In this document: one piece after another, positions 41,324 to 50,005 of the stretch
Layout of the letters: the number at the start of each line of letters is the position of its first letter
Position numbering within the stretch: the first letter of the stretch is position 1
Assembly (NCBI RefSeq): GCF_000026145.1
Contig: NC_009445.1
Span: 2,046,001 to 2,110,000 of the forward strand
Reading direction: 5' to 3'
DNA: 64,000 nt
From: Bradyrhizobium sp. ORS 278
GTDB taxonomy: Bacteria; Pseudomonadota; Alphaproteobacteria; Rhizobiales; Xanthobacteraceae
Notes under the pieces: generated by a model
What the model saw: only the letters and a program-made list of their open reading frames with translations
The model's database searches: none
What the model was told of the DNA's origin: nothing
Program-made: the position numbers and the translations under genes

Positions 41324-44137
41324 TCACTGCCCGAGCCGTTCGATCAGCGCCGGCGCGTGCACCTGGTCGGCCTTGTAGTTGCCGGTGAGCGTGTACATCA
41401 CGATGTTGACGCCGGCGCGGAAGGCGAACTCGCGTTGGCGCTGCTCGACGGGCAACATGTATTGGCTGTCGGCGCGGAGCGCCCAGGCGCCGGCGAGATC
41501 GTTCGAGGTGATGATAATGGGCGAGACGCCGTCGCCGCCGCGGGCCGGGCGCGAGGCACTATCCTCATCGTCGTCCTTCGGCAGGGTCTCGACCCAGGTC
41601 TGTCCCGAGGTGAAGCGGCCGGGAAAGTCGCGCAACAGATAGAAGGTCTTGGTCAGCACGTGCTCGCGCGGCACCGGCTCGAGCTCCGGCACGTCGAGAG
41701 AGGACAGGATATCGCGCAGCGACTGCATGCCCGGCGTCTGCTGGGCGCCGTTGGCGCCCGGCGGGGCCTCGATCGCGTCGCGGGTGTCGAACAGCACCGT
41801 GCCACCCTGCTTCATGTAGGCATCGATCTTGTTGAGCGCGTCCTGCGGCGGTCGCGGCGCGCCCGGCACGATCGGCCAGTAGATCAGCGGGAAGAAGGCT
41901 AGCTCGTCGCGCGCGGGATCTACGCCGACGGGATCACCGGCCTCCAGCGCGGTTCGCTGGGCCAGGAACAGAGTGAGTCCGGTCAGGCCCGCCTTGACGA
42001 TGGAGTCGACGTCGGCATTGCCGGTCACGACATAAGCGAGCCGCGTCTGCGACACCGCGCGCATGGCGAATTCGTCACTGGCGGCATCGGCGCGCGCGGT
42101 GGCGGGGATGGCCACCGCGAGAAGGGCGCCGGTGACGAGAAGGACCATCGCGATGGCCGCCGGCGCCGCGCGCCGCCTTCGGATCAGCGAAGCGAGCACA
42201 CCGCCGAGCAACGCCACGATGATCGCATCGATCAGGAACAGCAGCAGCGCTGTCGACAGCAGGATCCCACGAAGATCGCGCGGCTCCGCCGTGGTGTAGC
42301 TGGCGCGTTTGGCGCGCAGCGCGGAGGTGTCGAGCTGCAGAATGCGATCGGCAGGGCTGAGCGTGTTCACTGCGGTGGGTCCCTCGGCAGGGCCGTAGAA
42401 GCCGGGTGGATGATCCAGGGAAGCCCTGTCGTTGAAATCGGTGGGCAGCGGCTTGGCCGCGGACGATGGCGGACCGAAGGCGCCGAAGCCGTCGAGGATG
42501 TGCAGCGGCGCCAGCGTCACCTTGGCGGTCTCGCCCGCCGGTCCGGCGCCCGGCGTCGTCGTGTAGCCGGACATGTCGACGATGCGGCGGAGCATCTCGA
42601 CCATCGCGCCGGACATCGGCAGGTCCGACCAGCGCGTGTCGGCGCTGACATGAAACAGCGCGAGGATGCCCTTGCCGCGATGCTCGCCGGTGACGAGCGG
42701 CGTGCCGTCCTCCAGCGAGGCCCAGCTCTTGGTCGCGAGCACGGCGTCGGGCTCGGCCAGCACCTGGCGGCTGACGGTGACGTCCTTCGGAACGGTGACC
42801 CCGGCGAACGGGCCGTCAGCGGAGAACGCCGCCAGTCGCTGCGGCTTCTCCCAGGTCAGGCTGCCGCCGAGCGTGCGGCCACCGCGGCGCAGCTTCACCG
42901 GCACGAGATCGTCGTCGCCTTGCGCCAGCCTGGGACCTGCGAAGCGCACCAGCACGCCGCCATTCTCGATCCAGCCGTTGAGGCGGTCGCGCAGCTCCGG
43001 CGACAGCGTGCCGACATCGGCCATGATGACCATCGGCACCTTCTGGTCGAGGAATTGCGTGATGATCTGCTGCGGCGCGCCGCGATCGCCGAGCCGGAGA
43101 TCGGCGAACGGCGCCAGCGCGCGGGTCAGATAGAAGGTCGGCGCGAGCAGCGGCTGCGCGGTGTCGCTGGTGGCGCCGGAGACGATGCCGACGGCGCGGC
43201 GGCGCCAGCGCTTGTCGAGCAATTGCACGGCGCCGGCGGAGCGCTCGCCCGCAATCTCGAGCCGCGTGATGTCGTTGCGCAGCTCGACCGGAAGGTCGAA
43301 GCTGGCCTCGGTATCGTAGGCGCCAAGGCCGAAGCTGAATGGCGCCTCGCCGAGCGGCGAGCCCTTCGCATCGAGCGCGCGCACGGTGCCGCCAGGGACT
43401 GACAGATCGGCACGCAGCACCTTCACCGTCATCTTCGCCGCCGCGTTCTCCGCTCCCGCCAGGGCCAGCGGCGACGGCGTGCCGCCTTCGAACACGGTCA
43501 GGCTGCGGTCCCCGATCGTCTTGGCAAGGCCGGTGACGAACTCGCTGCCGCGACCGGGATCGACGCCGTCGGAGAACCACAGGATCTCGGCGTCGCCGGT
43601 CGCCTTCAGAAAGCGGTCGAGCTGCGGCAACGCATCGGCGCGCTCGGTGGTGTAGGGCTTCGGTGCGATCTGACGCAGCGCGACGCGCGCGGCGCCCGCA
43701 GGCATCAGCGTGATGTCGCGGGTGGACTCGGAGAGCGGCACGAGCGCGACGCCGCGGCGATCCGCATCGGCATTCGCGATCATCTCGTCGGCCGCCTTGA
43801 TGCGCGTCTCCCAGCTCGCTGCCGCGCTCCAGCTATCGTCCAGCAGCAGCACCAGCGGCGCCTTGCTGCCGGCCGCTTCGGTGCGCGGATTCCAGATCGG
43901 GCCGGCGGCCGCGAAGATCACCAGCGCCGCGGCGACGAGGCGCAGCAGGGTCAGCCACCACGGCGAGCGCGACGGCGTCTCCTCCTTCGGCGTGATGTCG
44001 AACAGCAGGCGCGTCGGCGGGAATTCGATGCGCCGCGGACGCGGCGGCATCACCCTCAGCAGCCACCACAGCACGGGCAGGCTGATGAGGCCGGTCAGCA
44101 GCAGCGGTTCGGCGAACGATAGCGGCAGACCCATCAT
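41324..44137 (-). CDS. DUF4159 / BatA-like N-terminal domain protein
   Basis: A 937-residue membrane protein. The N-terminus is the BatA/DUF1194-like module: helices PLLLTGLISLPVLWWLL and WLTLLRLVAAALVIFAAAGP, then the VWA metal site LVLLLDDSWSAAASW near residue 95. A long periplasmic region and two more helices (about 640-700) are followed by the C-terminal DUF4159 domain, which has QTRLAYVVTGNADVDSIVKA, then ELAFFPLIYWPI and GGTVLFDTRD. It overlaps the DUF58 gene upstream by ATGA, so the two are co-translated. Such proteins accompany MoxR ATPases and DUF58 proteins and are thought to assist metal insertion or assembly of partner VWA proteins. No substrate is known. Confidence 0.85.
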   Translation of the reverse strand: MMGLPLSFAEPLLLTGLISLPVLWWLLRVMPPRPRRIEFPPTRLLFDITPKEETPSRSPWWLTLLRLVAAALVIFAAAGPIWNPRTEAAGSKAPLVLLLDDSWSAAASWETRIKAADEMIANADADRRGVALVPLSESTRDITLMPAGAARVALRQIAPKPYTTERADALPQLDRFLKATGDAEILWFSDGVDPGRGSEFVTGLAKTIGDRSLTVFEGGTPSPLALAGAENAAAKMTVKVLRADLSVPGGTVRALDAKGSPLGEAPFSFGLGAYDTEASFDLPVELRNDITRLEIAGERSAGAVQLLDKRWRRRAVGIVSGATSDTAQPLLAPTFYLTRALAPFADLRLGDRGAPQQIITQFLDQKVPMVIMADVGTLSPELRDRLNGWIENGGVLVRFAGPRLAQGDDDLVPVKLRRGGRTLGGSLTWEKPQRLAAFSADGPFAGVTVPKDVTVSRQVLAEPDAVLATKSWASLEDGTPLVTGEHRGKGILALFHVSADTRWSDLPMSGAMVEMLRRIVDMSGYTTTPGAGPAGETAKVTLAPLHILDGFGAFGPPSSAAKPLPTDFNDRASLDHPPGFYGPAEGPTAVNTLSPADRILQLDTSALRAKRASYTTAEPRDLRGILLSTALLLFLIDAIIVALLGGVLASLIRRRRAAPAAIAMVLLVTGALLAVAIPATARADAASDEFAMRAVSQTRLAYVVTGNADVDSIVKAGLTGLTLFLAQRTALEAGDPVGVDPARDELAFFPLIYWPIVPGAPRPPQDALNKIDAYMKQGGTVLFDTRDAIEAPPGANGAQQTPGMQSLRDILSSLDVPELEPVPREHVLTKTFYLLRDFPGRFTSGQTWVETLPKDDDEDSASRPARGGDGVSPIIITSNDLAGAWALRADSQYMLPVEQRQREFAFRAGVNIVMYTLTGNYKADQVHAPALIERLGQ

Positions 44138-45093
44138 GCGCCGATCCCTCTGGGGCCAGCGCCCACCTTGACGTTGCCGCGTGCGCCGAGCTTGCCTGTT
44201 GTCATGCCGGCGTGCAGGAACAGCAGGAGCTCGGCCGCCGAGCGGCTGGTCGTATGCGTCGTGAACAGCCAGTCGAGCTTGCCGGTCTCGGCGCGGATCT
44301 GGTCGCGATGCAGCGCCACGCGCGCCACGTAATCCTGTGCCCAGCTCTCGGCGCGGCCAGCGGTGATGACCTCGCCGCCTTCCGGCTCGACGAATTCGAC
44401 GCGGCCGGAATAGGGGAACGTCTCCTCGGCAGGATCGACGACCTGCACCATCGTGCCATGCGCCCCCGAGGCGGACAGACCCGCCAGCACGGTGCCGATC
44501 TCGGAGATCGGCGACCAGAAGTCCGACAGAACCACGATCTCGGCCAGCGCCGCCGGCACGAAGGACGGCGGCAGGCTCGGCCGAACGGTCTCATCGTGCA
44601 GCATCGCCTGGGCGATGCGATCGATGATGTTGCGGCTCGCGGTCGGATTGACGAGGCCGGGAATGCCGACTCGTTCGCCGCCGGCCACCAGCAGCTCGGC
44701 CAGTGCGAGGGTCACGATCAGCGCGCGTTCGAGCTTGCTGTCGCGTGCGCCCTTGGAGGCGAAGGCCATCGATGGCGAGCGGTCGGGCCAGATCCAGACT
44801 GTGTGCGCGGCTTCCCATTCCTGCTCGCGGACGTAGAGATGATCATCCCGCGCGGAGCGGCGCCAGTCGACGCGCTGCGAGGGCTCACCCGAGACGAAGC
44901 GGCGATATTGCCAGAAGCTCTCGCCGGAGCCGGCGCGCCGCCGTCCATGCAGGCCGTGGATGACGTTGGCCGCGATCTGGCGGGCTTCCAGCACGAGCCG
45001 CGGCAGCGAGGAGGCCAGCGTCCGGCTTTCGCCATCGGCACGCCGTATCGCGAGAATCTCCTTGCTGGCGTGCCCCGATGCTGTGGCCATCAA
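44134..45093 (-). CDS. DUF58 domain-containing protein
   Basis: A 319-residue protein of the DUF58 family, VWA-like proteins that work beside MoxR AAA+ ATPases. The hallmark SGESFWQYRRFVSGEPSQRV, then DWRRSARDDHLYVREQEW, lies at about residues 56-95 and is followed by a VWA-type strand with VWIWPDRSPSM (D-x-S-x-S variant). It overlaps moxR by ATGA-type coupling at its start and the DUF4159 gene at its stop. A start one codon later is equally possible. Function: probable adaptor or chaperone partner of the MoxR ATPase, by family and context. Confidence 0.88.
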   Translation of the reverse strand: MMATASGHASKEILAIRRADGESRTLASSLPRLVLEARQIAANVIHGLHGRRRAGSGESFWQYRRFVSGEPSQRVDWRRSARDDHLYVREQEWEAAHTVWIWPDRSPSMAFASKGARDSKLERALIVTLALAELLVAGGERVGIPGLVNPTASRNIIDRIAQAMLHDETVRPSLPPSFVPAALAEIVVLSDFWSPISEIGTVLAGLSASGAHGTMVQVVDPAEETFPYSGRVEFVEPEGGEVITAGRAESWAQDYVARVALHRDQIRAETGKLDWLFTTHTTSRSAAELLLFLHAGMTTGKLGARGNVKVGAGPRGIGA

Positions 45094-46088
45094 CCAATCC
45101 GGCTCTTCAACTGCCGGATCACGTCCGGAATGGTGCGTCCCTCGGCGCGGGCCGGGAAGGTCAGCGCCATGCGGTGCTTCAGCACGGGTTCGGCGAGCTC
45201 GAGCACGTCGTCGATCGACGGCGCCAGACGGCCGTCCAGCAGCGCGCGGGCGCGCACCGCCAGCATCAGCGACTGGCTGGCGCGCGGACCCGGGCCCCAG
45301 GCGATGAGCTTGCCGGCGTCACCGGCCTCGGGGCCGGGACGCGCGGAGCGCACCAGCGACAGGATCGCCTCGACGACCGAATCGCCGACCGGGAGCCGTC
45401 GGACCAGGCGTTGCGCCGCGATCAGCGCATCGGCGGTCATGGCGCCGCGCGCGGCGCTCTCTTCGGCGCCAGTTGTTTCGAACAGGATGCGGCGCTCGGC
45501 CTCGCGGTCGGGATAGTCGACGTCGATCTCCATCAGGAAGCGGTCGAGCTGCGCCTCGGGCAGGGGATAGGTTCCCTCCTGCTCCAGCGGATTCTGGGTC
45601 GCGAGCACATGGAACGGCTTGGGCAGATCGTGCCGCGCGCCGGCCACGGTGATGTGCTGCTCCTGCATGGCTTGCAGCAGCGCGGATTGGGTGCGGGGGC
45701 TGGCGCGGTTGATCTCGTCCGCCATCAGGAGCTGCGCGAACACAGGGCCGGCGATGAAGCGGAACGAACGCTTGCCGACGGTGCTCTCGTCGAGCACCTC
45801 GGCGCCGAGAATGTCCGAGGGCATCAGGTCGGGCGTGAATTGGACGCGCTTGGCGTCGAGACCGAGCGTGACGCCCAGGGTTTCGACCAGCTTGGTCTTG
45901 GCAAGGCCCGGCACGCCGATGAGCAGCGCGTGACCGCCGGACAGGATCGTCACCAGGGTGTTTTCCACCACCTTGTCCTGGCCGAAGATAACGCCGGAGA
46001 TCGCCTCCTTCGCGGCGCGGATCTCGCCCGACACCTGTTCGGCAGATCGGACGATCGCATCCTCGAGCTTCTCGGCATTCTCAGCCAT
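45090..46088 (-). CDS. MoxR family AAA+ ATPase
   Basis: A 332-residue AAA+ ATPase. Walker A is the MoxR variant LLIGVPGLAKTKLV near residue 54, Walker B is LLMADEINRASP near 114, and the sensor region reads FHVLATQNPLEQEGTYPLPE near 150, with EAQLDRFLMEIDVDYP following. The start at 46088 has AAGGAG eight bases upstream; ten codons of open frame precede it. It is the first gene of a cluster moxR-DUF58-DUF4159-large VWA-like protein. MoxR proteins act as chaperones in maturation of VWA-containing complexes and in envelope stress tolerance. Confidence 0.93.
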   Translation of the reverse strand: MAENAEKLEDAIVRSAEQVSGEIRAAKEAISGVIFGQDKVVENTLVTILSGGHALLIGVPGLAKTKLVETLGVTLGLDAKRVQFTPDLMPSDILGAEVLDESTVGKRSFRFIAGPVFAQLLMADEINRASPRTQSALLQAMQEQHITVAGARHDLPKPFHVLATQNPLEQEGTYPLPEAQLDRFLMEIDVDYPDREAERRILFETTGAEESAARGAMTADALIAAQRLVRRLPVGDSVVEAILSLVRSARPGPEAGDAGKLIAWGPGPRASQSLMLAVRARALLDGRLAPSIDDVLELAEPVLKHRMALTFPARAEGRTIPDVIRQLKSRIG

Positions 46089-46351
46089 TCCTGCGCTCCT
46101 TCTCGCCCGCATCTTCAACCTGCCGATGGCCGTTCCGCTCCAGTTTGTCAGGATACGGCTGCCAATCCATGCGAACGCGCTGTATTCGTTGAGTTAAACT
46201 ATCCCCATATTATCGGCATTCCGGGGTATTGACGGCATCACGTTATGGCGACCTTACCTCAGCTGCACCGGCGCCAGGAACTTTTGCACAGACGATCGCG
46301 ATGAAATCCTGCACCAATCATGCCAAGGCACAAGCAAACTCGGGACAAACC

Positions 46352-46954
46352 ATGGCGAACCAAGGGCAGAGCACCGACCAGGGACTCGAGCGGCTGACAT
46401 CGGCCGCAACACAGGCCGGCAACGCAGGCCGCGGCTTGCCGCCGGTGCATCTGTGGAATCCGCCATTCTGCGGCGATCTAGACATGCGAATCGCCGGTGA
46501 TGGTAGCTGGTACTACTTGGGCACGCCAATCGGCCGGCCGGCGCTGGTGCGCCTGTTCTCCACCATTCTCAAGCGCGAGGGTGACCGCTATTTCCTCGTC
46601 ACGCCCGTGGAGAAGGTCGGCATCCGCGTCGACGATGCGCCCTTCATGGCCGTAGAATTGCGGAAGGAGACCGATGCGCACGGCGTGAGGCTGCAGTTTC
46701 GCACCAATGTCGACGATTGGGTCGCCTGCGATGCCGAGCACCGGCTGCGCTTCGAACGCAGCGAGAGCGGTGGCCTCACGCCCTATCTTCATGTCCGGGC
46801 CGATCTCTGGGCCAAGGTGACCCGGGCGCTCTACTATGAGCTTGTTGACATGGGCGAGGAGCGGATGATCGATGGCGAGGTCATGTTCGGGGTGGAGTCG
46901 TCAGGCGCGTTCTTCCCCATGGCCAATGCAGACGAGGTGAGGGCGGCGCTTTGA
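46352..46954 (+). CDS. DUF1285 family protein
   Basis: A 200-residue soluble protein matching DUF1285 from LPPVHLWNPPFCGDLDMRIA through DGSWYYLGTPIGRPALVRLF to the C-terminal FGVESSGAFFPM. The family has no proven function. Start is uncertain: the ATG at 46352 is the last before the conserved domain and is preceded only by GGGAC; an ATG at 46301 is also in frame. It is the first gene of a tightly overlapped five-gene operon (DUF1285, CoA-type NUDIX, DUF6111, CCA-adding enzyme, TauE/SafE). The 233-base divergent gap to moxR should hold both promoters. Confidence 0.85.
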   Translation: MANQGQSTDQGLERLTSAATQAGNAGRGLPPVHLWNPPFCGDLDMRIAGDGSWYYLGTPIGRPALVRLFSTILKREGDRYFLVTPVEKVGIRVDDAPFMAVELRKETDAHGVRLQFRTNVDDWVACDAEHRLRFERSESGGLTPYLHVRADLWAKVTRALYYELVDMGEERMIDGEVMFGVESSGAFFPMANADEVRAAL

Positions 46955-47625
46955 ACGAGCCCATGGTGGCGAGGAGTGCGACGGACCGGGTGAGTTCGGC
47001 CGAATTCTTCGCGCGTGGCCGGGAGCGGCTGCGCTTCGACGTGCCGCCCGCGCTGCTCGATCCAGAGGTCATTCCGACCAGCGGCGATTCTGGCACCGAT
47101 CGCATGCTGGAGATCATCGCCCGCGAGCAGCCGATCCGGCCGGCTGCCGTGCTCATTCCCGTGGTCGATCATCCCGAGCCGACGGTGCTCCTGACCCAGC
47201 GCTCGCCGAACTTGTCCAGCCATGCCGGGCAGATCGCGTTTCCCGGCGGCAAGATCGACGTCACCGATGCCACCCCCCTCGACGCCGCCCTGCGCGAGGC
47301 GGAAGAGGAGGTCGGCCTCGACCGCAGCTTCGTCGACCCGATCGGCTATCTCGATGTCTACGGCACCGCCTTCGGCTTCCGCATCCTGCCGACGGTCGCC
47401 CGCGTAAGGCCTGGATTTTCGCTCAAGATCAACAAAGGCGAGGTCGACGACGCCTTCGAGGTGCCGCTCGCCTTCCTGATGGACCCGGCCAATCACCAGC
47501 TGCATTCCAAGGAATTTCGCGGCATGGAGCGATCCTATTACGCGATGCCGTTCGCCGAGCGCTACATCTGGGGCGCGACCGCAGGCATCCTTCGGGTGTT
47601 GTACGAGCGGATCTATCTGTCATGA
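46951..47625 (+). CDS. CoA pyrophosphatase-like NUDIX hydrolase
   Basis: A 224-residue NUDIX enzyme of the CoA diphosphatase (NudL) type, cleaving CoA or acyl-CoA into 3',5'-ADP and phosphopantetheine. LLTQRSPNLSSHAGQIAFPG followed by GKID is the NudL-specific block just before the Nudix box, which reads GKID...ALREAEEEVGLD with all Glu ligands. The TTG start overlaps the DUF1285 stop (TTGA) and has GAGGG upstream; an ATG four codons later is the alternative. DUF1285-NudL-CCA is a familiar alphaproteobacterial order. Confidence 0.9.
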   Translation: MNEPMVARSATDRVSSAEFFARGRERLRFDVPPALLDPEVIPTSGDSGTDRMLEIIAREQPIRPAAVLIPVVDHPEPTVLLTQRSPNLSSHAGQIAFPGGKIDVTDATPLDAALREAEEEVGLDRSFVDPIGYLDVYGTAFGFRILPTVARVRPGFSLKINKGEVDDAFEVPLAFLMDPANHQLHSKEFRGMERSYYAMPFAERYIWGATAGILRVLYERIYLS

Positions 47626-47885
47626 TCCGACCCGTGTTGACGGAAATCGGAATCTTCCTCATTCCTTTTGCGGTTTATGTGCTGTTCTTGGTCGCGACCC
47701 GGGAGGGGTTGCTGGTGCCGGCCAACTGGCCTCTGCATCGGGTCGCAAAATTGACGGTGGCGGCGCTGGTGTTGGTGATTGCAAGTCTGGTCATGGTCGC
47801 CGAATTGTCCGGCGCTCCGCCGCATTCGACCTATGTGCCCGCTCACATCGAGAACGGCCGGCTCGTTCCGGGAGCCGAGAAATGA
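47622..47885 (+). CDS. DUF6111 family small membrane protein
   Basis: An 87-residue protein with two transmembrane helices (EIGIFLIPFAVYVLFLVATR and LTVAALVLVIASLVMVAEL) and a polar C-terminus containing HSTYVPAHIENGRLVPGAEK. This tail pattern is typical of the DUF6111 proteins that precede CCA-adding enzymes in alphaproteobacteria. Overlaps both neighbours by ATGA. Function unknown; conservation of position suggests translational coupling more than a shared pathway. Confidence 0.85.
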   Translation: MIRPVLTEIGIFLIPFAVYVLFLVATREGLLVPANWPLHRVAKLTVAALVLVIASLVMVAELSGAPPHSTYVPAHIENGRLVPGAEK

Positions 47886-49135
47886 CCGGCGCGCGGGTGC
47901 TGAGCGCGCCCTGGCTCTCGTCCGGCCCGGCGGCGCGGGTGCTCGCCTTGCTGAATTGCGATGGCGAGGAGGCACGCGTGGTCGGCGGTGCCGTGCGCAA
48001 CGCGCTGCTCGGCGTTGCGATTGGCGATATCGACATCGCCACCACGGCGCTGCCTCCCGAGGTGATCCGCCGCGCCAAGGCCGCCTCGATCAAGAGCGTG
48101 CCGACCGGCATCGACCACGGCACCATCACGCTGGTGCTCGACGGTCATCCGTTCGAGGTCACCACCTTGCGCGAGGACACCGAGACATTTGGCCGCAAGG
48201 CGAAGGTCGCCTTCGGCCGCGACTGGGTCGGCGACGCGCACCGCCGCGACTTCACCATCAATGCGCTGTCGGTGGGGGCCGACGGCGTCGTGCACGATCA
48301 TGTCGGCGGGCTCGCAGATATCGAGGCCCGGCGGGTGCGCTTCATCGGCGATCCCTCCCAGCGCATCGCTGAGGATTACTTGCGCATCCTGCGCTTCTTC
48401 CGCATTCACTCGGCGTTCGGTCATGGCGAGCCCGATCGCGAGGGCTATCTCGCCTGCATCGCCGGACGTGGCGGGCTCGCGACGCTATCGGCCGAGCGGG
48501 TGCGCATGGAGATGCTCAAGCTGCTCGTGACCGAGGGCGCAGTCGGCGCGGTCACCGCCATGGCCGATGGCGGCCTGCTGACGTCGATCCTCGGCGGCGT
48601 CGCCTATGTCGGCCCCTTTGCGGCAATGATCGACATCGAGCGCGAGCTTTCGCTGCCGCCGAGCCCCGTGCGCCGCCTCGCGGCGCTCGCGGTCGCCGTC
48701 ACGGAGGATGCGCGCCGTCTCGGGGCGCGGCTGAAGCTGTCCAATGCCGAGACCAAGGCGCTCGACGGCATGGGCCACCGCTGGTGGCGCTTCGCGTCCG
48801 CCGACGAGGCGCGGGGGCGGCGGCTGCTGTATCGCCTCGGCGAGACGGTCTATCGCGATCGCCTGATGCTCGGTTGGGCGCGCAGCGGCTGTCGTCGCGA
48901 CGCGCAGCATTGGCGCGAACTGGCGCTGTTGCCGCAGCGCTTCACCCCGCCGAAATTGCCGCTGAAAGCGGCCGATTTCATCGCGCGCGGGGTTGCGGAG
49001 GGGCCGCTGCTCGGTCATGTGCTGACTCTCGCAGAGGATGCCTGGCTGGCTGCGGACTTTCCGCTCGACGAGGCATCGCTGACCGCGATCGCCGATCAGG
49101 CGGCGGCGCGCGTCAACCGCGACGGACGTTCATGA
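47882..49135 (+). CDS. cca: CCA tRNA nucleotidyltransferase
   Basis: A 417-residue class II CCA-adding enzyme that builds or repairs the 3' CCA end of tRNA. The head domain carries VVGGAVRNALLGVAIGDIDI near residue 35 (the metal DxD is in DIDIATT), then HGTITLVLDG and RRDFTINALSV near residue 118; the neck has RRVRFIGDPSQRIAEDYLRI, then LRFFRI. The C-terminal body is helical and variable. Length is as in other alphaproteobacteria. It overlaps DUF6111 and the downstream TauE/SafE gene by ATGA. Confidence 0.93.
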   Translation: MTGARVLSAPWLSSGPAARVLALLNCDGEEARVVGGAVRNALLGVAIGDIDIATTALPPEVIRRAKAASIKSVPTGIDHGTITLVLDGHPFEVTTLREDTETFGRKAKVAFGRDWVGDAHRRDFTINALSVGADGVVHDHVGGLADIEARRVRFIGDPSQRIAEDYLRILRFFRIHSAFGHGEPDREGYLACIAGRGGLATLSAERVRMEMLKLLVTEGAVGAVTAMADGGLLTSILGGVAYVGPFAAMIDIERELSLPPSPVRRLAALAVAVTEDARRLGARLKLSNAETKALDGMGHRWWRFASADEARGRRLLYRLGETVYRDRLMLGWARSGCRRDAQHWRELALLPQRFTPPKLPLKAADFIARGVAEGPLLGHVLTLAEDAWLAADFPLDEASLTAIADQAAARVNRDGRS

Positions 49136-49908
49136 CTTTTCTGGCCGGCTTTGCCGACATCTCTCTTCTGCAGCTCCTGCTCGTCGCGTCCGTCGCCTTA
49201 TTTGCTTCCATCATCGGTGGTCTCGCCGGCTACGGCACCGGCGCGCTGATGCCGCTCGTGCTGGTGCCGATGGTCGGCGCCGAGCCGGTGGTGCCGATCA
49301 TCGCGATCTCCGCGATCCTCACCAATCTCAGCCGCGTCGCGGCTTACATTCAGCATGCCGACCGCACCCGCGCCTGCATCGTGATCGGCGCCGCCGCGGT
49401 CACCACCGCGCTGGGTGCCTACGGCTACACCCGGCTGACAAACGCCGGCGCGGCCTTCGTCATCGGCACCATGCTGATCATGAGCGTTCCGCTGCGGCGG
49501 ATCCTGCGCAACCGCGACGTCAGAATCGGCCATGGCGGGCTCGCCGCCGGCGCGGTCGGCTATGGCGTGCTGGTCGGCGGCACCTCGGGCTCCGGCGTGA
49601 TCCTGCTGTCGCTGTTGATGGCGGCGGGGCTCGAAGGTGCTGCGGTCATCGCCACCGATGCGATGATCTCGGTCGTGACGGGCGTGATCAAGATCTCGGT
49701 GTTCGGCCTCGCCGGCGTGGTCACCGCGCAGGTGCTGGCCTTCGCGCTTCTGATCGGCGCCATTGCCGTGCCCGGCGCGTTTCTCGCCAAGGCCTTCGTC
49801 GCGCGCATGCCGGTGCACATCCACGCCGCGATCCTCGACGCCGCCGTGATCACCGGCGGCGGCGTGATGATCGCCTCGGCGCTGCGGCATCTTCTGCCGG
49901 CCGTATGA
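49132..49908 (+). CDS. TauE/SafE family sulfite exporter-like membrane protein
   Basis: A 258-residue inner-membrane protein with about eight hydrophobic helices in two halves. The family's first-half phrase reads IIGGLAGYGTGALMPLVLVP near residue 25, and the second half has GYGVLVGGTSGSGVILLSLL near residue 140. Known relatives export sulfite, sulfoacetate or similar anions; the substrate here is unknown. Start at 49132 gives an ATGA overlap with cca and the normal N-terminus; a longer in-frame ORF upstream only re-reads cca in the wrong frame. Last gene of the operon. Confidence 0.85.
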   Translation: MTFLAGFADISLLQLLLVASVALFASIIGGLAGYGTGALMPLVLVPMVGAEPVVPIIAISAILTNLSRVAAYIQHADRTRACIVIGAAAVTTALGAYGYTRLTNAGAAFVIGTMLIMSVPLRRILRNRDVRIGHGGLAAGAVGYGVLVGGTSGSGVILLSLLMAAGLEGAAVIATDAMISVVTGVIKISVFGLAGVVTAQVLAFALLIGAIAVPGAFLAKAFVARMPVHIHAAILDAAVITGGGVMIASALRHLLPAV

Positions 49909-50005
49909 TCCGATCGCGTCACCTGTTGACGCCGACCGGCGTGCACGCGCGGCTCGCCGCTGAGGCCGGCGAGAATGTCGAAGCGGCAGTGGCGCCCGTC
50001 CGCCG

